A stretch of DNA of 64,000 bases from Flavobacterium sp. CG_23.5 (GTDB taxonomy: Bacteria > Bacteroidota > Bacteroidia > Flavobacteriales > Flavobacteriaceae). The DNA is taken from positions 2,755,001 to 2,819,000 of the forward strand of contig NZ_JAGGNA010000001.1 of the NCBI RefSeq assembly GCF_017875765.1, given 5' to 3'. Both the position numbers and the translations under genes were made by a program. The notes beneath the pieces are model-generated. The model made no database searches, was not told where the DNA came from, and saw only the letters and a program-made list of their open reading frames with translations. This document shows positions 8,304 to 19,800 of this stretch, piece after piece (position 1 is the first letter of the stretch; each line of letters opens with the position of its first letter).

Positions 8304-10172
8304 ATGAAATTCTTACTCAACATAGACAAGGTGTTCCATGAACTGCTGCTTCAAGAAGATACCGATCAAGATAAAAAAATTACAAAAGACGACGAAGGGC
8401 CTAAAAAATTTGTTTTAGTTGATGAAAAAACAAAACTGGAGCAGGCTATTGAAGGAACCTATCATTTGTCGAATTTACTTCAAGAATTAGCACTGCTCAA
8501 AGAAAGTAAAATTGAAATGGGTGAAGTTGATTTGAACCGAATTCAGGAAAATCCGGTGGAACGAATTTCAAGAAAAATAAGAGATGATTATTGGAATGAA
8601 CTCACGCGTACGATTGATAAAAAAGGTTTAGCTCAGATTCTTCAAGATGAAAAAACAGCGAATGAAGTTCCAACGCTTTATGTTGCTGCGAAAGACAAAC
8701 AAGGAGTTGCTTATTTTCAGGGATTGGAGAAAGAACTTCAGAATTTTAAAGTAGCGGTTTTGCCCGAAAATTATTCGATGGAATATGTGGATACTTTAAA
8801 TACAAAACCAGGGATTTTAGCTTTGGCTTTAGAACAAAAATTATACAGTTTGCAAGGAGTTCCTTTCGTAGTTCCAGGCGGAAGATTTAATGAAATGTAT
8901 GGCTGGGATAGCTATTTTATAGGTGTTGGTCTGTTAATAGATAACCAACTTGAAAAAGCAATGGCTATTGCCGAGAACTTCAAGTATCAAATCATACATT
9001 ACGGAAAAATCCTGAATGCAAACCGAAGTTATTACCTGACAAGAACACAACCACCATTGTATTCTTCGTTATTAATTGAAATTGTAAAACAAAAAGTACC
9101 AAATCATGAATGGTTAAAAAGCCATCTGGAAGCGGTTATTTTAGAGTACAATACAGTTTGGATGGTGCCAGGAAACCGATTAACCGAAACGGGTTTGAAT
9201 CGATATAAAGCGGAAGGTGTAGGCATGCCTTTTGAAGTAGAACCAGGACATTTTGATGATGTTTTAGCGCCTTATGCTAAAAAGTATAACTTGCCAACTA
9301 GAGAATTTGAAAAACAATATCTGGAAAGAACCTTGGTTGATGCAGATTTGGATATGTATTTTGTTCACGACAGAAGTTTGCGAGAAAGCGGTCATGATAC
9401 GACAGATAGACTTATAAATACGTGTGCCAATTTAAATTCGGTGGATGTAAATAGTTTTCTTTACAAATATGAAAAAGACATTGCTTATTTGATAAGGGAA
9501 TATTTCAATAATGCTTTTCAAACGGGAAATATCAATTACACTTCCGAGGATTGGGAGCAAAAAGCCCAATTTAGAAAAGATAAAATCAATGAATTGTGCT
9601 GGAATGAAAAAGCAAGTATGTATTTTGATTATGATTTTTTAAACAAAAAACAATTTCCATTTGAAGCCGCTACCACATTTTTTCCGTTATGGGCAAAATT
9701 GTGCAGTGAGGAACAGGCAAAGAAGCTCTTAGAAATAGCATTGCCTAAATTTATTAAGAGTGGAGGAATTACAGGAAGTACAAAATCAAGTAGTGAAGCT
9801 TTTGGAGATAATGAAGCCCCGCAAAGACAATGGGATTATCCTTTTGGTTGGGCGCCACATCAAATGTTGTTGTGGGAAGGTTTAATTAATTATAAATTTT
9901 TCGATAAAGCGCAAGAAATGGTCTATAGATGGCTGTGGCTTATCACTAAAAATGCGGTAGAATACAACGGGACAATTCCTGAAAAGTTTGATTTAGAAAT
10001 TAGTTCCCATAAAGTTTTTGCCGAGTATGGCAATGTAGGTACTGAATTCGATTATATCGCAAAAGAGGGATTTGGTTGGGTAAATGCTTCCTATCAATAT
10101 GGTTTGCAAATTTTAAATGATACTTTCAAACAAGAACTAAACAGGTTAACTTCTCCAGACGATTTATTTTAA
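8304..10172 (+). CDS. Trehalase, glycoside hydrolase family 37
   Basis: 622 residues, no signal peptide, so cytoplasmic. Both GH37 signatures are present: PGGRFNEMYGWDSYF (191-205) and QWDYPFGWAPHQ (509-520). The catalytic acid fits Asp365 in RESGHDTTDR (family RESGWDxSxR, Trp replaced by His) and the base fits Glu560 in PEKFD (family EKYD). The Gly-rich GGGGGEY segment is changed to GNVGTEFDY. About 120 extra N-terminal residues precede the barrel, making it longer than E. coli TreA/TreF. It would split trehalose to two glucoses after import by an operon carrier. The altered motifs leave open a related alpha,alpha-linked substrate. Last gene of the operon. Confidence 0.82.
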   Translation: MKFLLNIDKVFHELLLQEDTDQDKKITKDDEGPKKFVLVDEKTKLEQAIEGTYHLSNLLQELALLKESKIEMGEVDLNRIQENPVERISRKIRDDYWNELTRTIDKKGLAQILQDEKTANEVPTLYVAAKDKQGVAYFQGLEKELQNFKVAVLPENYSMEYVDTLNTKPGILALALEQKLYSLQGVPFVVPGGRFNEMYGWDSYFIGVGLLIDNQLEKAMAIAENFKYQIIHYGKILNANRSYYLTRTQPPLYSSLLIEIVKQKVPNHEWLKSHLEAVILEYNTVWMVPGNRLTETGLNRYKAEGVGMPFEVEPGHFDDVLAPYAKKYNLPTREFEKQYLERTLVDADLDMYFVHDRSLRESGHDTTDRLINTCANLNSVDVNSFLYKYEKDIAYLIREYFNNAFQTGNINYTSEDWEQKAQFRKDKINELCWNEKASMYFDYDFLNKKQFPFEAATTFFPLWAKLCSEEQAKKLLEIALPKFIKSGGITGSTKSSSEAFGDNEAPQRQWDYPFGWAPHQMLLWEGLINYKFFDKAQEMVYRWLWLITKNAVEYNGTIPEKFDLEISSHKVFAEYGNVGTEFDYIAKEGFGWVNASYQYGLQILNDTFKQELNRLTSPDDLF

Positions 10173-10193
10173 CAGTAAAAAAAATATATAAAT

Positions 10194-10225
10194 TTGTCTT
10201 TTGTGTGTTATTTTTTTTAACTTTA
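10194..10225 (+). promoter_or_regulatory. Weak candidate promoter of the CBS-domain gene
   Basis: TTG (10194-10196), a 21-base spacer and TAACTTTA (10218-10225), a TAnnTTTR variant, lie 22 bases before the ATG. The match is imperfect at the last base. Confidence 0.3.
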
Positions 10226-10247
10226 TGAATCAATAAATTTATTCAAG

Positions 10248-10682
10248 ATGACTGTAAATCAAATATTAAGCACGAAAGGAAAGGAAGTTTTTTCAATAGT
10301 TTCCACTATTACTGTATATGAAGCTTTAAAGGTGATGGGTGAAAAAAATATTGGAGCAGTATTGATAATTGAAGAGGATGTGTTAAAAGGAGTTTTGTCT
10401 GAAAGAGATTATGCCAGAAAAATTGTTCTTAAAGACAAATCTTCAAAGAAAACGCATGTGAATGAAATAATGGAAACAGAAGTTTTTACAGTAAAGCCAT
10501 CTGACAATTTGGATTATTGTATGGATTTGATGACTGCAAGACGAATTAGACATCTGCCAGTTTTAGAAAATAATGCGGTAATAGGGATAATCTCAATAGG
10601 GGATGTTGTAAAAGCAATCATTGAAGTTCAAAAGGAAACTATTCAACATTTGGATTCTTATATAAGCGGAAGTAAGTCGTAA
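10248..10682 (+). CDS. Stand-alone two-CBS-domain protein
   Basis: 144 residues consisting almost only of two CBS domains (about 8-65 and 72-130), with the usual G-A-V-L-I-I strands, LSERDYARKIVL at the end of the first and GIISIGDVVKAII in the second. Such Bateman modules bind adenine nucleotides and act as energy-state sensors; with no fused enzyme the partner cannot be named. It has its own weak promoter and is closed by a strong hairpin terminator, so it appears monocistronic. It may have no link to the sugar operon upstream or to maeB downstream. Confidence 0.85.
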   Translation: MTVNQILSTKGKEVFSIVSTITVYEALKVMGEKNIGAVLIIEEDVLKGVLSERDYARKIVLKDKSSKKTHVNEIMETEVFTVKPSDNLDYCMDLMTARRIRHLPVLENNAVIGIISIGDVVKAIIEVQKETIQHLDSYISGSKS

Positions 10683-10695
10683 TTCAAAGGAAATT

Positions 10696-10739
10696 AAAAA
10701 TTAAAATAGCTGCAAATTATTGCAGCTATTTTAATTTTT
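10696..10739 (+). terminator. Rho-independent terminator after the CBS gene
   Basis: A perfect 20-bp inverted repeat (10696-10715 with 10720-10739), loop ATTA, core AGCTGCAA/TTGCAGCT. The A-rich outer left arm and T-rich right arm make it bidirectional in form. It lies 13 bases after the CBS stop codon. Confidence 0.85.
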
Positions 10740-10781
10740 ACATTACAAACGTGAGCTGTTTTTTATAAAAGAATAGGATAA

Positions 10782-10815
10782 TTGCTTACTTTTTAAGCTA
10801 AGTCACCTATCTTTG
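10782..10815 (+). promoter_or_regulatory. Promoter of maeB
   Basis: TTG (10782-10784), a 23-base spacer and a perfect TATCTTTG -7 element (10808-10815), 23 bases before the maeB ATG. It matches the TTG/TAnnTTTG consensus of Flavobacterium with the spacer at the upper end of the range. Confidence 0.6.
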
Positions 10816-10838
10816 TAACCCAGAATAAAATTTAAAAA

Positions 10839-13121
10839 ATGGACAAAAATAGCAAAAGAAGAGAGGCATTATTATACCACGCGAAGCCGACTCCAGGAAA
10901 AATACAAGTAGTTCCCACTAAGAAATATGCAACCCAAAGAGATTTGTCTTTGGCCTATTCTCCTGGTGTGGCAGAGCCATGTTTGGAAATAGCAAAAGAT
11001 GTAAATAATGTTTATAAATATACAGCAAAAGGAAATCTGGTTGCTGTAATTACAAATGGAACTGCAGTTTTAGGGCTTGGTGACATAGGTCCTGAAGCAT
11101 CTAAACCGGTGATGGAAGGGAAGGGTTTGTTGTTTAAAATTTTTGCTGATATAGATGTATTCGACATTGAAATCGGAACTAAAGATATTGAAGAATTTAT
11201 CCAAACAGTCAAAAATATTGCGCCAACTTTTGGTGGAATAAATCTGGAAGATATAAAAGCACCAGAATCTTTTGAAATTGAAAGACGATTGGTTGAAGAA
11301 TTAAATATTCCGGTGATGCACGATGACCAACATGGAACCGCAATTATATCGTCTGCGGCTTTATTGAATGCATTGGAATTAGCAAATAAAAAATCAGAAG
11401 ATGTAAAATTAGTGGTTTCAGGAGCAGGCTCAGCTGCACTTGCTTGTGCTAATTTGTACGTTTTATTGGGTGTAAAAATCGAAAATATATTGATGTTTAA
11501 CAGTAAAGGAGTCTTAACAAAAGACAACAAATCACTTTCTGATTTACAACAAAAATATGCAAAAGACATCGCGCCAATGAGTCTGGAGGAAGCATTAGTT
11601 GGAGCTGATGTTTTTTTAGGATTGTCAACAGGAGATATTATGACTCCACAAATGTTGTTGGGTATGGCTGAAAATCCAATCGTTTTTGCGATGGCAAATC
11701 CAGACCCGGAAATAGACTACAACTTGGCGATAGCAACCCGTAAAGATGTTATTATGGCAACAGGACGTTCTGATCATCCTAATCAGGTAAATAATGTTCT
11801 TGGATTCCCATATATCTTTAGAGGTGCGTTAGACGTTCGGGCTACTAAAATAAATGAAGCAATGAAAATGGCAGCGGTGAGAGCGCTTGCTTTATTAGCT
11901 AAAGAATCAGTTCCAGAACAAGTAAATGTTGCTTATGGCGCAACTAAGTTGATTTTTGGAAAAGAATATATTATTCCAAAACCATTTGACCCAAGATTGA
12001 TAACAATTGTTGCTCCGGCTGTTGCTAAAGCAGCGATGGACTCCGGAGTTGCTTTAAATCCTATCACAGATTGGAAAAAGTATGAAGAAGAGCTTTTAGA
12101 TCGATTGGGGAATGATAACAAAATGGTTCGATTGATTACCAATAGAGCTAAAACGGATCCCAAAAGAATCGTTTTTGCAGAAGCAGACCATTTAGATGTG
12201 CTTAAAGCTGCCCAAATTGTATTAGAAGAAGGAATTGGTTTTCCAATTTTACTTGGGAACAAAGAAATTATTTTGGAATTAAAGGAAGAACTGGGTTTTG
12301 ATGCTGATGTTCAAATCATTGATCCAAAAGAGAAAGAAGAAGAGTCTAGAAGAAATAGGTTTGCCACAACATATTGGTCCTCCAGACAAAGAAGAGGGAT
12401 TTCGTTACTGGATTCTCAAAAGTTAATGCGCGAAAGAAACTATTTTGCGGCCATGATGGTTAATGAAGGAGAAGCAGATGCATTAGTAACAGGACATTCC
12501 AGAAGTTATCCATCGGTGGTAAAACCAATGTTGCAACTTATTGATAAAGCACCTGGAGCCTCTCTTGTTGCCACTACAAATATGATGATGACCAGTCGTG
12601 GGCCAATGTTTTTATCGGATACAGCGATAAACATTAATCCATCTGCTGATGATTTAGCAAAAATTGCGATAATGACTGCAAAAACAGCTAAGATGTTTGG
12701 AGTTGAACCAGTAATTGCGATGATATCTTACTCTAATTTTGGGTCTTCAACCAATGAAAGCGCAGGAAAAGTGAGAGAAGCAGTGGCTTATTTGCATAAA
12801 AACCATCCAGAAATGGTAATCGATGGAGAACTTCAAGCTGATTTTGCTTTGAATCCAGAGATGTTGAAAGCGAAGTTTCCATTTTCTAAACTAGCAGGAA
12901 AAAAAGTGAATACTTTAATTTTTCCAAATCTTGAGTCGGCTAATATTACTTATAAGCTGTTGAAAGAATTAAATAAAGTAGATTCTATTGGACCTATTAT
13001 GTTGGGGATGGGAAAACCAGTTCACATATTTCAATTAGGTGCAAGTGTCGAAGAAATGGTAAACATGGCGGCTATTGCTGTGATTGATGCACAAGAAAAA
13101 GAAAAGAAAAAACAAATATAA
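10839..13121 (+). CDS. maeB: NADP-type malic enzyme with C-terminal phosphotransacetylase-like domain
   Basis: 760 residues, the length of MaeB-type hybrid malic enzymes. The N-terminal half has the malic enzyme blocks LAYSPGVAEPC, GTAVLGLGDIGPEASKPVM, DDQHGTAIISSAALLNAL and a Rossmann motif VVSGAGSAALACANL. From about residue 430 a phosphate acetyl/butyryltransferase-like domain follows (RIVFAEADHLDVLKAA; later VTGHSRSYPSVVKP and PFSKLAGKKVNTLIFP). It decarboxylates malate to pyruvate and makes NAD(P)H; in this family the PTA domain is usually regulatory and responds to acetyl-CoA. Own promoter upstream; ruvA follows after about 95 bases. Confidence 0.93.
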   Translation: MDKNSKRREALLYHAKPTPGKIQVVPTKKYATQRDLSLAYSPGVAEPCLEIAKDVNNVYKYTAKGNLVAVITNGTAVLGLGDIGPEASKPVMEGKGLLFKIFADIDVFDIEIGTKDIEEFIQTVKNIAPTFGGINLEDIKAPESFEIERRLVEELNIPVMHDDQHGTAIISSAALLNALELANKKSEDVKLVVSGAGSAALACANLYVLLGVKIENILMFNSKGVLTKDNKSLSDLQQKYAKDIAPMSLEEALVGADVFLGLSTGDIMTPQMLLGMAENPIVFAMANPDPEIDYNLAIATRKDVIMATGRSDHPNQVNNVLGFPYIFRGALDVRATKINEAMKMAAVRALALLAKESVPEQVNVAYGATKLIFGKEYIIPKPFDPRLITIVAPAVAKAAMDSGVALNPITDWKKYEEELLDRLGNDNKMVRLITNRAKTDPKRIVFAEADHLDVLKAAQIVLEEGIGFPILLGNKEIILELKEELGFDADVQIIDPKEKEEESRRNRFATTYWSSRQRRGISLLDSQKLMRERNYFAAMMVNEGEADALVTGHSRSYPSVVKPMLQLIDKAPGASLVATTNMMMTSRGPMFLSDTAININPSADDLAKIAIMTAKTAKMFGVEPVIAMISYSNFGSSTNESAGKVREAVAYLHKNHPEMVIDGELQADFALNPEMLKAKFPFSKLAGKKVNTLIFPNLESANITYKLLKELNKVDSIGPIMLGMGKPVHIFQLGASVEEMVNMAAIAVIDAQEKEKKKQI

Positions 13122-13189
13122 TTTCGTTGCTTTTTGTCAATAATTGCATTTAAATAAAGGAGTTTAGTGAAATAATGTGCTAATTTTAT

Positions 13190-13197
13190 TATATTTG
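13190..13197 (+). promoter_or_regulatory. Candidate -7 element before ruvA
   Basis: TATATTTG is a perfect TAnnTTTG element 20 bases before the ruvA ATG. No TTG lies 17-23 bases upstream, so the promoter is incomplete. If real it would drive ruvA and sprA. Confidence 0.3.
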
Positions 13198-13217
13198 GTA
13201 ACAATATATTATAAAAA

Positions 13218-13799
13218 ATGATAGCACATTTACAAGGAAAATTGGTAGAAAAGACACCAACACAAGTAATTATAGATTGTGGAGGTGTCGGATACCATGT
13301 GAATATTTCTTTACATACTTACTCGTTACTTCCAAATACGGACTTTATAAAATTATTTACACATCTTCAAATAAAAGAAGATTCACATACCTTATTTGGT
13401 TTTATAGAAAAATCGGAGAGGGAGATTTTTAGATTGCTATTATCAGTTTCAGGTATTGGGGCTAGTATTGCTAGGACTATGCTGTCTTCTTTAGATCCAA
13501 AACAAATTACGAATGCAATCGCATCGGGAGATGTGGTCACTATTCAATCTATAAAAGGAATTGGCAGTAAAACAGCGCAACGAGTAATACTTGATCTGAA
13601 AGAAAAAGTGTTAAAATTGTACGATTTAGATGAAGTTTCAATGTCGCAGAGCAATACAAATCGAGATGAAGCGTTATCTGCTTTGGAGGTACTAGGTTTT
13701 GTGCGAAAAACTTCAGAAAGAATTGTTGAAAAAATCGTGAAAGAGGACCCCGAAGCCTCTGTAGAATCGATTATCAAAAAAGCTTTAAAAAACTTATAA
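13218..13799 (+). CDS. ruvA: Holliday junction branch migration protein RuvA
   Basis: 193 residues, standard for RuvA. Domain I is an OB fold (MIAHLQGKLVEKTPTQVIID with GGVGYHVNIS). Domain II holds two helix-hairpin-helix motifs (LLSVSGIGASIARTML and IQSIKGIGSKTAQRVILDL) that contact the DNA backbone. Domain III (EALSALEVLGFVRKTSERIV) binds RuvB. RuvA tetramers hold the four-way junction while RuvB pumps DNA. ruvB and ruvC are not in the window. sprA starts 24 bases later, so the two are probably co-transcribed, an arrangement I recall from other Flavobacterium genomes. Confidence 0.96.
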   Translation: MIAHLQGKLVEKTPTQVIIDCGGVGYHVNISLHTYSLLPNTDFIKLFTHLQIKEDSHTLFGFIEKSEREIFRLLLSVSGIGASIARTMLSSLDPKQITNAIASGDVVTIQSIKGIGSKTAQRVILDLKEKVLKLYDLDEVSMSQSNTNRDEALSALEVLGFVRKTSERIVEKIVKEDPEASVESIIKKALKNL

Positions 13800-13823
13800 A
13801 AGGTTCTAAAAAACACGAATTGT

Positions 13824-16800
13824 ATGTATAAAATTTGTACTTTTTTGGTTGTTTTATTTTGTGGTTTTGTATCGCAAGCTCAGGTAAAACAGGAAGTCCA
13901 AGACACAACTAAAACTGGCTTTTCTGTAGGGAAAGTACAACTTAAAGATCCTCAAAGTATACTTTCTTCCTATACCTATGACCCTGTTACGGATCGTTAT
14001 ATTTACACTAATTCTGTGGATGGGTTTTCCATTAATTATCCGATTATTTTAACGCCAAAAGAGTATGAAAACTTAGTCTTGAAAGAATCAATGCGTGATT
14101 ATTTCAAGAAAAAAGTGGATGCGATGGACGGAAAAAAGGGGGGTAGCGAAGCAGCAAAAAAAGATTTACTACCTAGGTATTATGTAAAATCAGGGCTTTT
14201 TGAATCCATTTTTGGAAGTAACACTATTGATGTGAAACCAACCGGATCTGTTGAAATGGATTTGGGACTTCGTTACACAAAACAAGATAATCCTTCCTTT
14301 AGTCCTAGAAACAGATCAAATCTTTCTTTTGATTTTAATCAAAGGATAAGTATGAGTTTAATGGGAAAAGTAGGAACGCGACTCAATGTAAATGCTAATT
14401 ACGATACGCAATCCTCTTTTGCTTTTCAAAATTTAATAAAGTTAGAATATGCACCTTCTGAAGATGATATTATTCAAAAAATTGAGGTTGGAAATGTAAG
14501 TATGCCTTTAAATAGCTCACTTATTCGAGGTGCTCAAAGTTTATTTGGAGTAAAAACACAGTTGCAATTTGGTAAAACTACTGTAACAGGAGTATTTTCT
14601 GAACAGAAATCACAAACCAAAAGTATAGTTGCTCAAGGCGGTGGTACAATTCAAGATTTTGATATTTTTGCTTTGGATTATGACAATGACAGACACTTTT
14701 TCCTATCACAATATTTCAGAAATAAATATGATGCTTCCCTAAAAAATTATCCATTTATTGACAGTAGAGTTCAAATTTCTAGGTTAGAGGTTTGGGTAAC
14801 CAATAAACAAAATAGGGTCACGACTACTAATAATAATTTACGAAATATCATTGCACTTCAGGATTTAGGGGAAGGACAATTGACAGGCTTAGCTAATAAT
14901 GACGTAGTAGTTTTAGATCCTGCAACGGGGATTTTTAATAATCCAGTCGATTCTCCTTCTGACAACTCGAATAATGATTATGATCCTGCACAAATATTGG
15001 CCGGAAGCGGTTTGCTGAACAATAATATACGTGAAATAGTTACCTCTAACTCCGGTTTTAATGTAACGGTAAGTGAAGGTCAGGATTATTCTAAATTGGA
15101 AAATGCCCGAAAACTGAACTCTAATGAGTACACGTATAACGCTCAATTAGGATATATTTCGTTGCAACAGCGACTTGCAAATGATGAAGTTTTAGCGGTG
15201 GCTTATCAATATACGATTGGGGATAAGGTGTATCAAGTGGGGGAGTTTGGTAACGATGGTGTTGATGCGACTGTTGTAACAGGTACAACTCAATCGGATC
15301 AGGCAATTATTACCCAAAGTTTGATATTGAAAATGTTGAAAAGTAATTTGACCAATGTGAAAAATCCGGTTTGGAATTTGATGATGAAAAATATTTATCA
15401 AATCCCAGGTGCCTATCAAATAAAGCAAGAGGATTTTAGATTCAATATACTTTATACAGATCCTTCGGCTTTAAATTATATTACAGAAGTTCCCGGAAGC
15501 CCTTTTCCACCTAATCCATCACCAGAAAATAAAGTTGCCGAAACCCCTTTGCTTAAAGTGTTTAATTTAGACAAACTCAATTACAACAATGATCCTCAAA
15601 CTGGAGGTGATGGTTTTTTTGATTTTATGCAAGGCTTAACTATCGATTCTCAAAACGGGAGAATTATATTTACAACTAAAGAACCTTTTGGAGAATTGTT
15701 GTTTTCTAAATTATCAAATACCGGTTCGGCAGAAAATTATAATGATGTTGGTACCTATAATCCAAATCAAAAGAAATACGTTTTTAGAAACATGTATCGT
15801 AACACGCAATCTGGCGCTTTACAGGATAGCGAGAAAAATAAGTTCTTATTAAGAGGGAAATACAAATCTACTGGCGGTGACGGAATCCCAATTGGAGCTT
15901 TCAATGTCCCTAGAGGCTCGGTGGTAGTAACTGCAGGGGGGAGAATTTTAGTGGAAGGAATAGATTATAGTGTCAATTATCAATTGGGTAGAGTTCAAAT
16001 TCTGGATCCTTCGCTTCAAGCATCGAATACTCCAATTAATGTTTCATTGGAAAATAATTCCATTTTTGGACAGCAAACCAGAAGGTTTATGGGTGTCAAC
16101 GTGGAACATAAAATTTCGGATAATTTTTTAGTTGGCGCAACTTTTTTAAAAATGTCAGAAAGACCATTTACCCAAAAATCCACTTTTGGTCAAGAGTCTG
16201 TCAATAATACTATTTTTGGATTCAATACTAATTTTTCTACCGAGGTACCTTTATTAACCCGCTTAGTAAATAAATTACCTAATATAGATACGGATGTTCC
16301 TTCGAATCTTTCGATAAGAGGTGAAGTTGCATTTTTGAAACCGGATTCGCCAAAAGCAGATCGTTTTCAGGGCGAGTCTACTATTTATGTAGATGATTTT
16401 GAAGGTTCACAATCAACAATTGATATGCGCTCGCCTTATGCATGGAGTTTATCATCGACACCAGAAAGAAATGCCCGAAGTAATTATGATTTTAATGCTG
16501 GTGCAAACGATTTGAGCTATGGTTTTAAAAGAGCAAAAATGGCTTGGTACTCGATTGATCCAGTTTTTTATACTCAAAAACCATCAGGAATTACAAATGA
16601 AGAGTTGTCTTTTAATTCGACAAGAAGAATATTTAGCGAAGAATTATATCCTCTAACCGATATTGCGCAGGGGCAATCTCAAGTGGTAAATACGTTAGAT
16701 TTGAGTTATTACCCTTCGGATAGAGGGCCGTATAATAATAGTTCTAATTACAATACAAATCCAACAACTAATTTTGGGGGGATCATGAGGTCATTGAATT

Positions 16801-19800
16801 CTACTAATTTCGAACAAGGAAATGTAGAGTACATTCAATTCTGGGTTTTAGATCCTTATGTAGGAAGTGGGAATATTCCGCAAACTAATACAGGGAAAAT
16901 TTATTTCAACTTAGGTGAAATTTCTGAAGATGTTCTTAAAGATGGAAGAAAACAATATGAAAATGGGTTAGGTCCAGATCAAATATTGGCAAACCCACCA
17001 TCAGTATGGGGAGATGTACCTGCTTCACAATCTTTAATTTATGCTTTTGACACTAATGCGGATAATCGTAAAAATCAAGATGTAGGTTTGGACGGTTTGA
17101 GTGACGCCAAAGAAGGAGCGACTTACAATAATTACGCTTCCGAAACCGATCCAGCGGCAGATGATTACACGTATTATTTGAATGCTTCAGGAAATGTTTT
17201 AGAACGATATAAAAAATATAATGGCGTAGATGGAAATTCTGCAGTTGATATAAATGATCCTAATAGAGGTTCGACAACCGTTCCGGATGTAGAGGATATC
17301 AATAGAGATAATACCATGAATACCATCAATGCCTATTATGAATATAGTGTTGATGTTAAGCCAAATATGAGCATTGGTCAAAATTATATAACCGACATTC
17401 GAAATACTCAAGTCACTTTGCCAAATGGATCAGTAACGGACGCCCGATGGATTCAGTTTAAAATTCCCGTTTCACAACCAGAAAACACTATTGGAAACAT
17501 TTCCGATTTTAGATCGATACGTTTCATGAGAATGTTTATGACTGGTTTTAATAATCAAGTAACGGTACGTTTTGGAGCTTTAGATTTGGTTAGAGGAGAA
17601 TGGAGAAGGTATACCAATACACTTGATTTTAATGATCCTAATGTAGCCGATGACAAAACTAATTTGGATGTTCTAGCGGTCAATGTCCAAGAAAATAATG
17701 ATAGATGTCCAGTGAATTACATCACTCCTCCGGGAGTTGTGAGGGAACAATTGTACAACAATAATACGGTTATCAATCAAAATGAGCAATCGTTGTCTTT
17801 AAGGGTTTCTGGAAGCGGATTGGAGCCAGACGATTCAAGAGCCGTTTTTAAAAATGTGAGTGTTGACATGCGTCAGTTCAAAAAACTGAAAATGTTTTTA
17901 CATGCAGAATCTTTGCCGAATGAAATCGGACTAAGGGATAATCAAATGGTAGGTTTCATTCGTTTTGGAAATGATTTCACACAAAATTTCTACCAAATAG
18001 AAATTCCTTTAAAAGTTACGATTCCTTCCACTACAGCCAGTTCTAATTGTTCCGCATTAAGCGCAGAGGCTGTTTGGCCAGAGGACAATGAAATAGATTT
18101 GTCATTAGCTTTATTGACTAAATTGAAGATTTTAGCAATGAGTATTGATAAAAGTACACTTCCTTTGGATGGAATTTATTATCAAAATGAAGATGAATTG
18201 GATTCTAGATTAGCCAATAAGCCTAATAAATTAAGGTTGGGGATAAAAGGAAATCCTAATTTTGGCTTAGCACGAACCTTAATGATTGGTGTAAAAAGTA
18301 ATGAAACCCATCAAGATATAAAAGGTGAAGTTTGGTTCAATGAAATGCGTTTAGCTGATATGGATAATCAGGGCGGGATGGCATCAGTCTTGAATGTAGA
18401 TACCAATTTTGCTGATTTTGCAACGGTTTCTGCCACAGGGAAACAAAGTACTATTGGTTTTGGCGCATTGGAACAAGGACCAAATGAAAGAAGCCGTGAA
18501 AACACACAACAATACAATATAGTTACCAATTTAAATCTTGGAAAATTAATGCCGCCAAAATGGGGAGTTAATTTGCCTTTTAATTATGCGGTTGGGGAAG
18601 AAATGATAACGCCGGATTATGATCCTTTTAACCAAGATATAAAACTAAAACAGTTGTTGGAAAATACCACGGACCAAGCTGAAAGATCAAATCTTAAAAG
18701 TAGAGCAACTGATTATACAAAGCGAACAAGTATCAACTTTATAGGGGTGCGAAAAGAAAGAAGACCAGAACAAAAACAACATGTTTATGATCCGGAAAAT
18801 TTTACTTTTTCACAATCTATTAATGAAGTGGAACGACATGATTTTGAAATTGAAAATTATATCGACCAACATGTAAGCTCATCCGTTGATTATGGATTTA
18901 CCTTTCAGCCAAAATCAGTAGAGCCGTTTAAGAAAACAGCGTTCATGAAAAAAAGTAGTTATTGGAAATTGTTAAGTGATTTTAATTTTAATTATTTGCC
19001 TTCCAATATTTCTTTTAATAGTAATATCAACAGACAATACAACCGACAACAATTTAGACAAGTTGATGTGGAGGGTATTGGACTTGATCCATTGTATAGA
19101 AGAAATTTTGCGTTCAATTATCAATATGGGTTTAATTTTAATTTGACAAAATCGTTGAAATTAAATTACACGGCTTCATCGAGTAATATTATAAAAAGCT
19201 ATCTGAACGAAAATAACGAGCCTATCGACAGTTTTTCAGTATGGGATAATTACTGGGACATTGGAGACCCTAACCAGCATATGCAGCAATTGGTAGTGAA
19301 TTATGACTTGCCTATTAATAAAATCCCGCTTTTTAGTTTTATAAAAGCGAATTATTCTTACACGGGTGACTACAGCTGGCAACGCTCTTCTAATGCATTA
19401 TCACAGATTAAAATTGATGGAACAGATTATAATTTAGGGAATACGGTTCAAAATGCTAATTCTAGCAACTTGAATGCAACGTTTAATATGGATGCTTTTT
19501 ACAAGTATATAGGGGTGTCAAAAAACACTAATAAAACGGTGAATAAACCAAAAGCAACTATTCCAAAACCTGGGGAAAAGGTTGTAAATACAAATGCTCA
19601 ACAACCCGCTAAAGGCAATGAATTTGTTGATGGATTGATAGGAGTTTTAACCAGTGTTAAAAATATCCAAATGAATTACACCTATAATAGTGGGACTATT
19701 TTACCCGGATATACGCCTGGTGTTGGGTTTTTAGGAAGTTCACGACCTTCGTTAGGATTCATCTTTGGAAGTCAAGATGATGTACGATATGAGGCTGCCA

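Noticed and set aside
11012..11569. Open frame of 185 codons on the minus strand inside maeB
   Set aside because: It lies wholly inside a well-supported gene on the other strand, its composition is Ser/Phe/Asn-rich as expected of an antisense shadow, and it has no motif.
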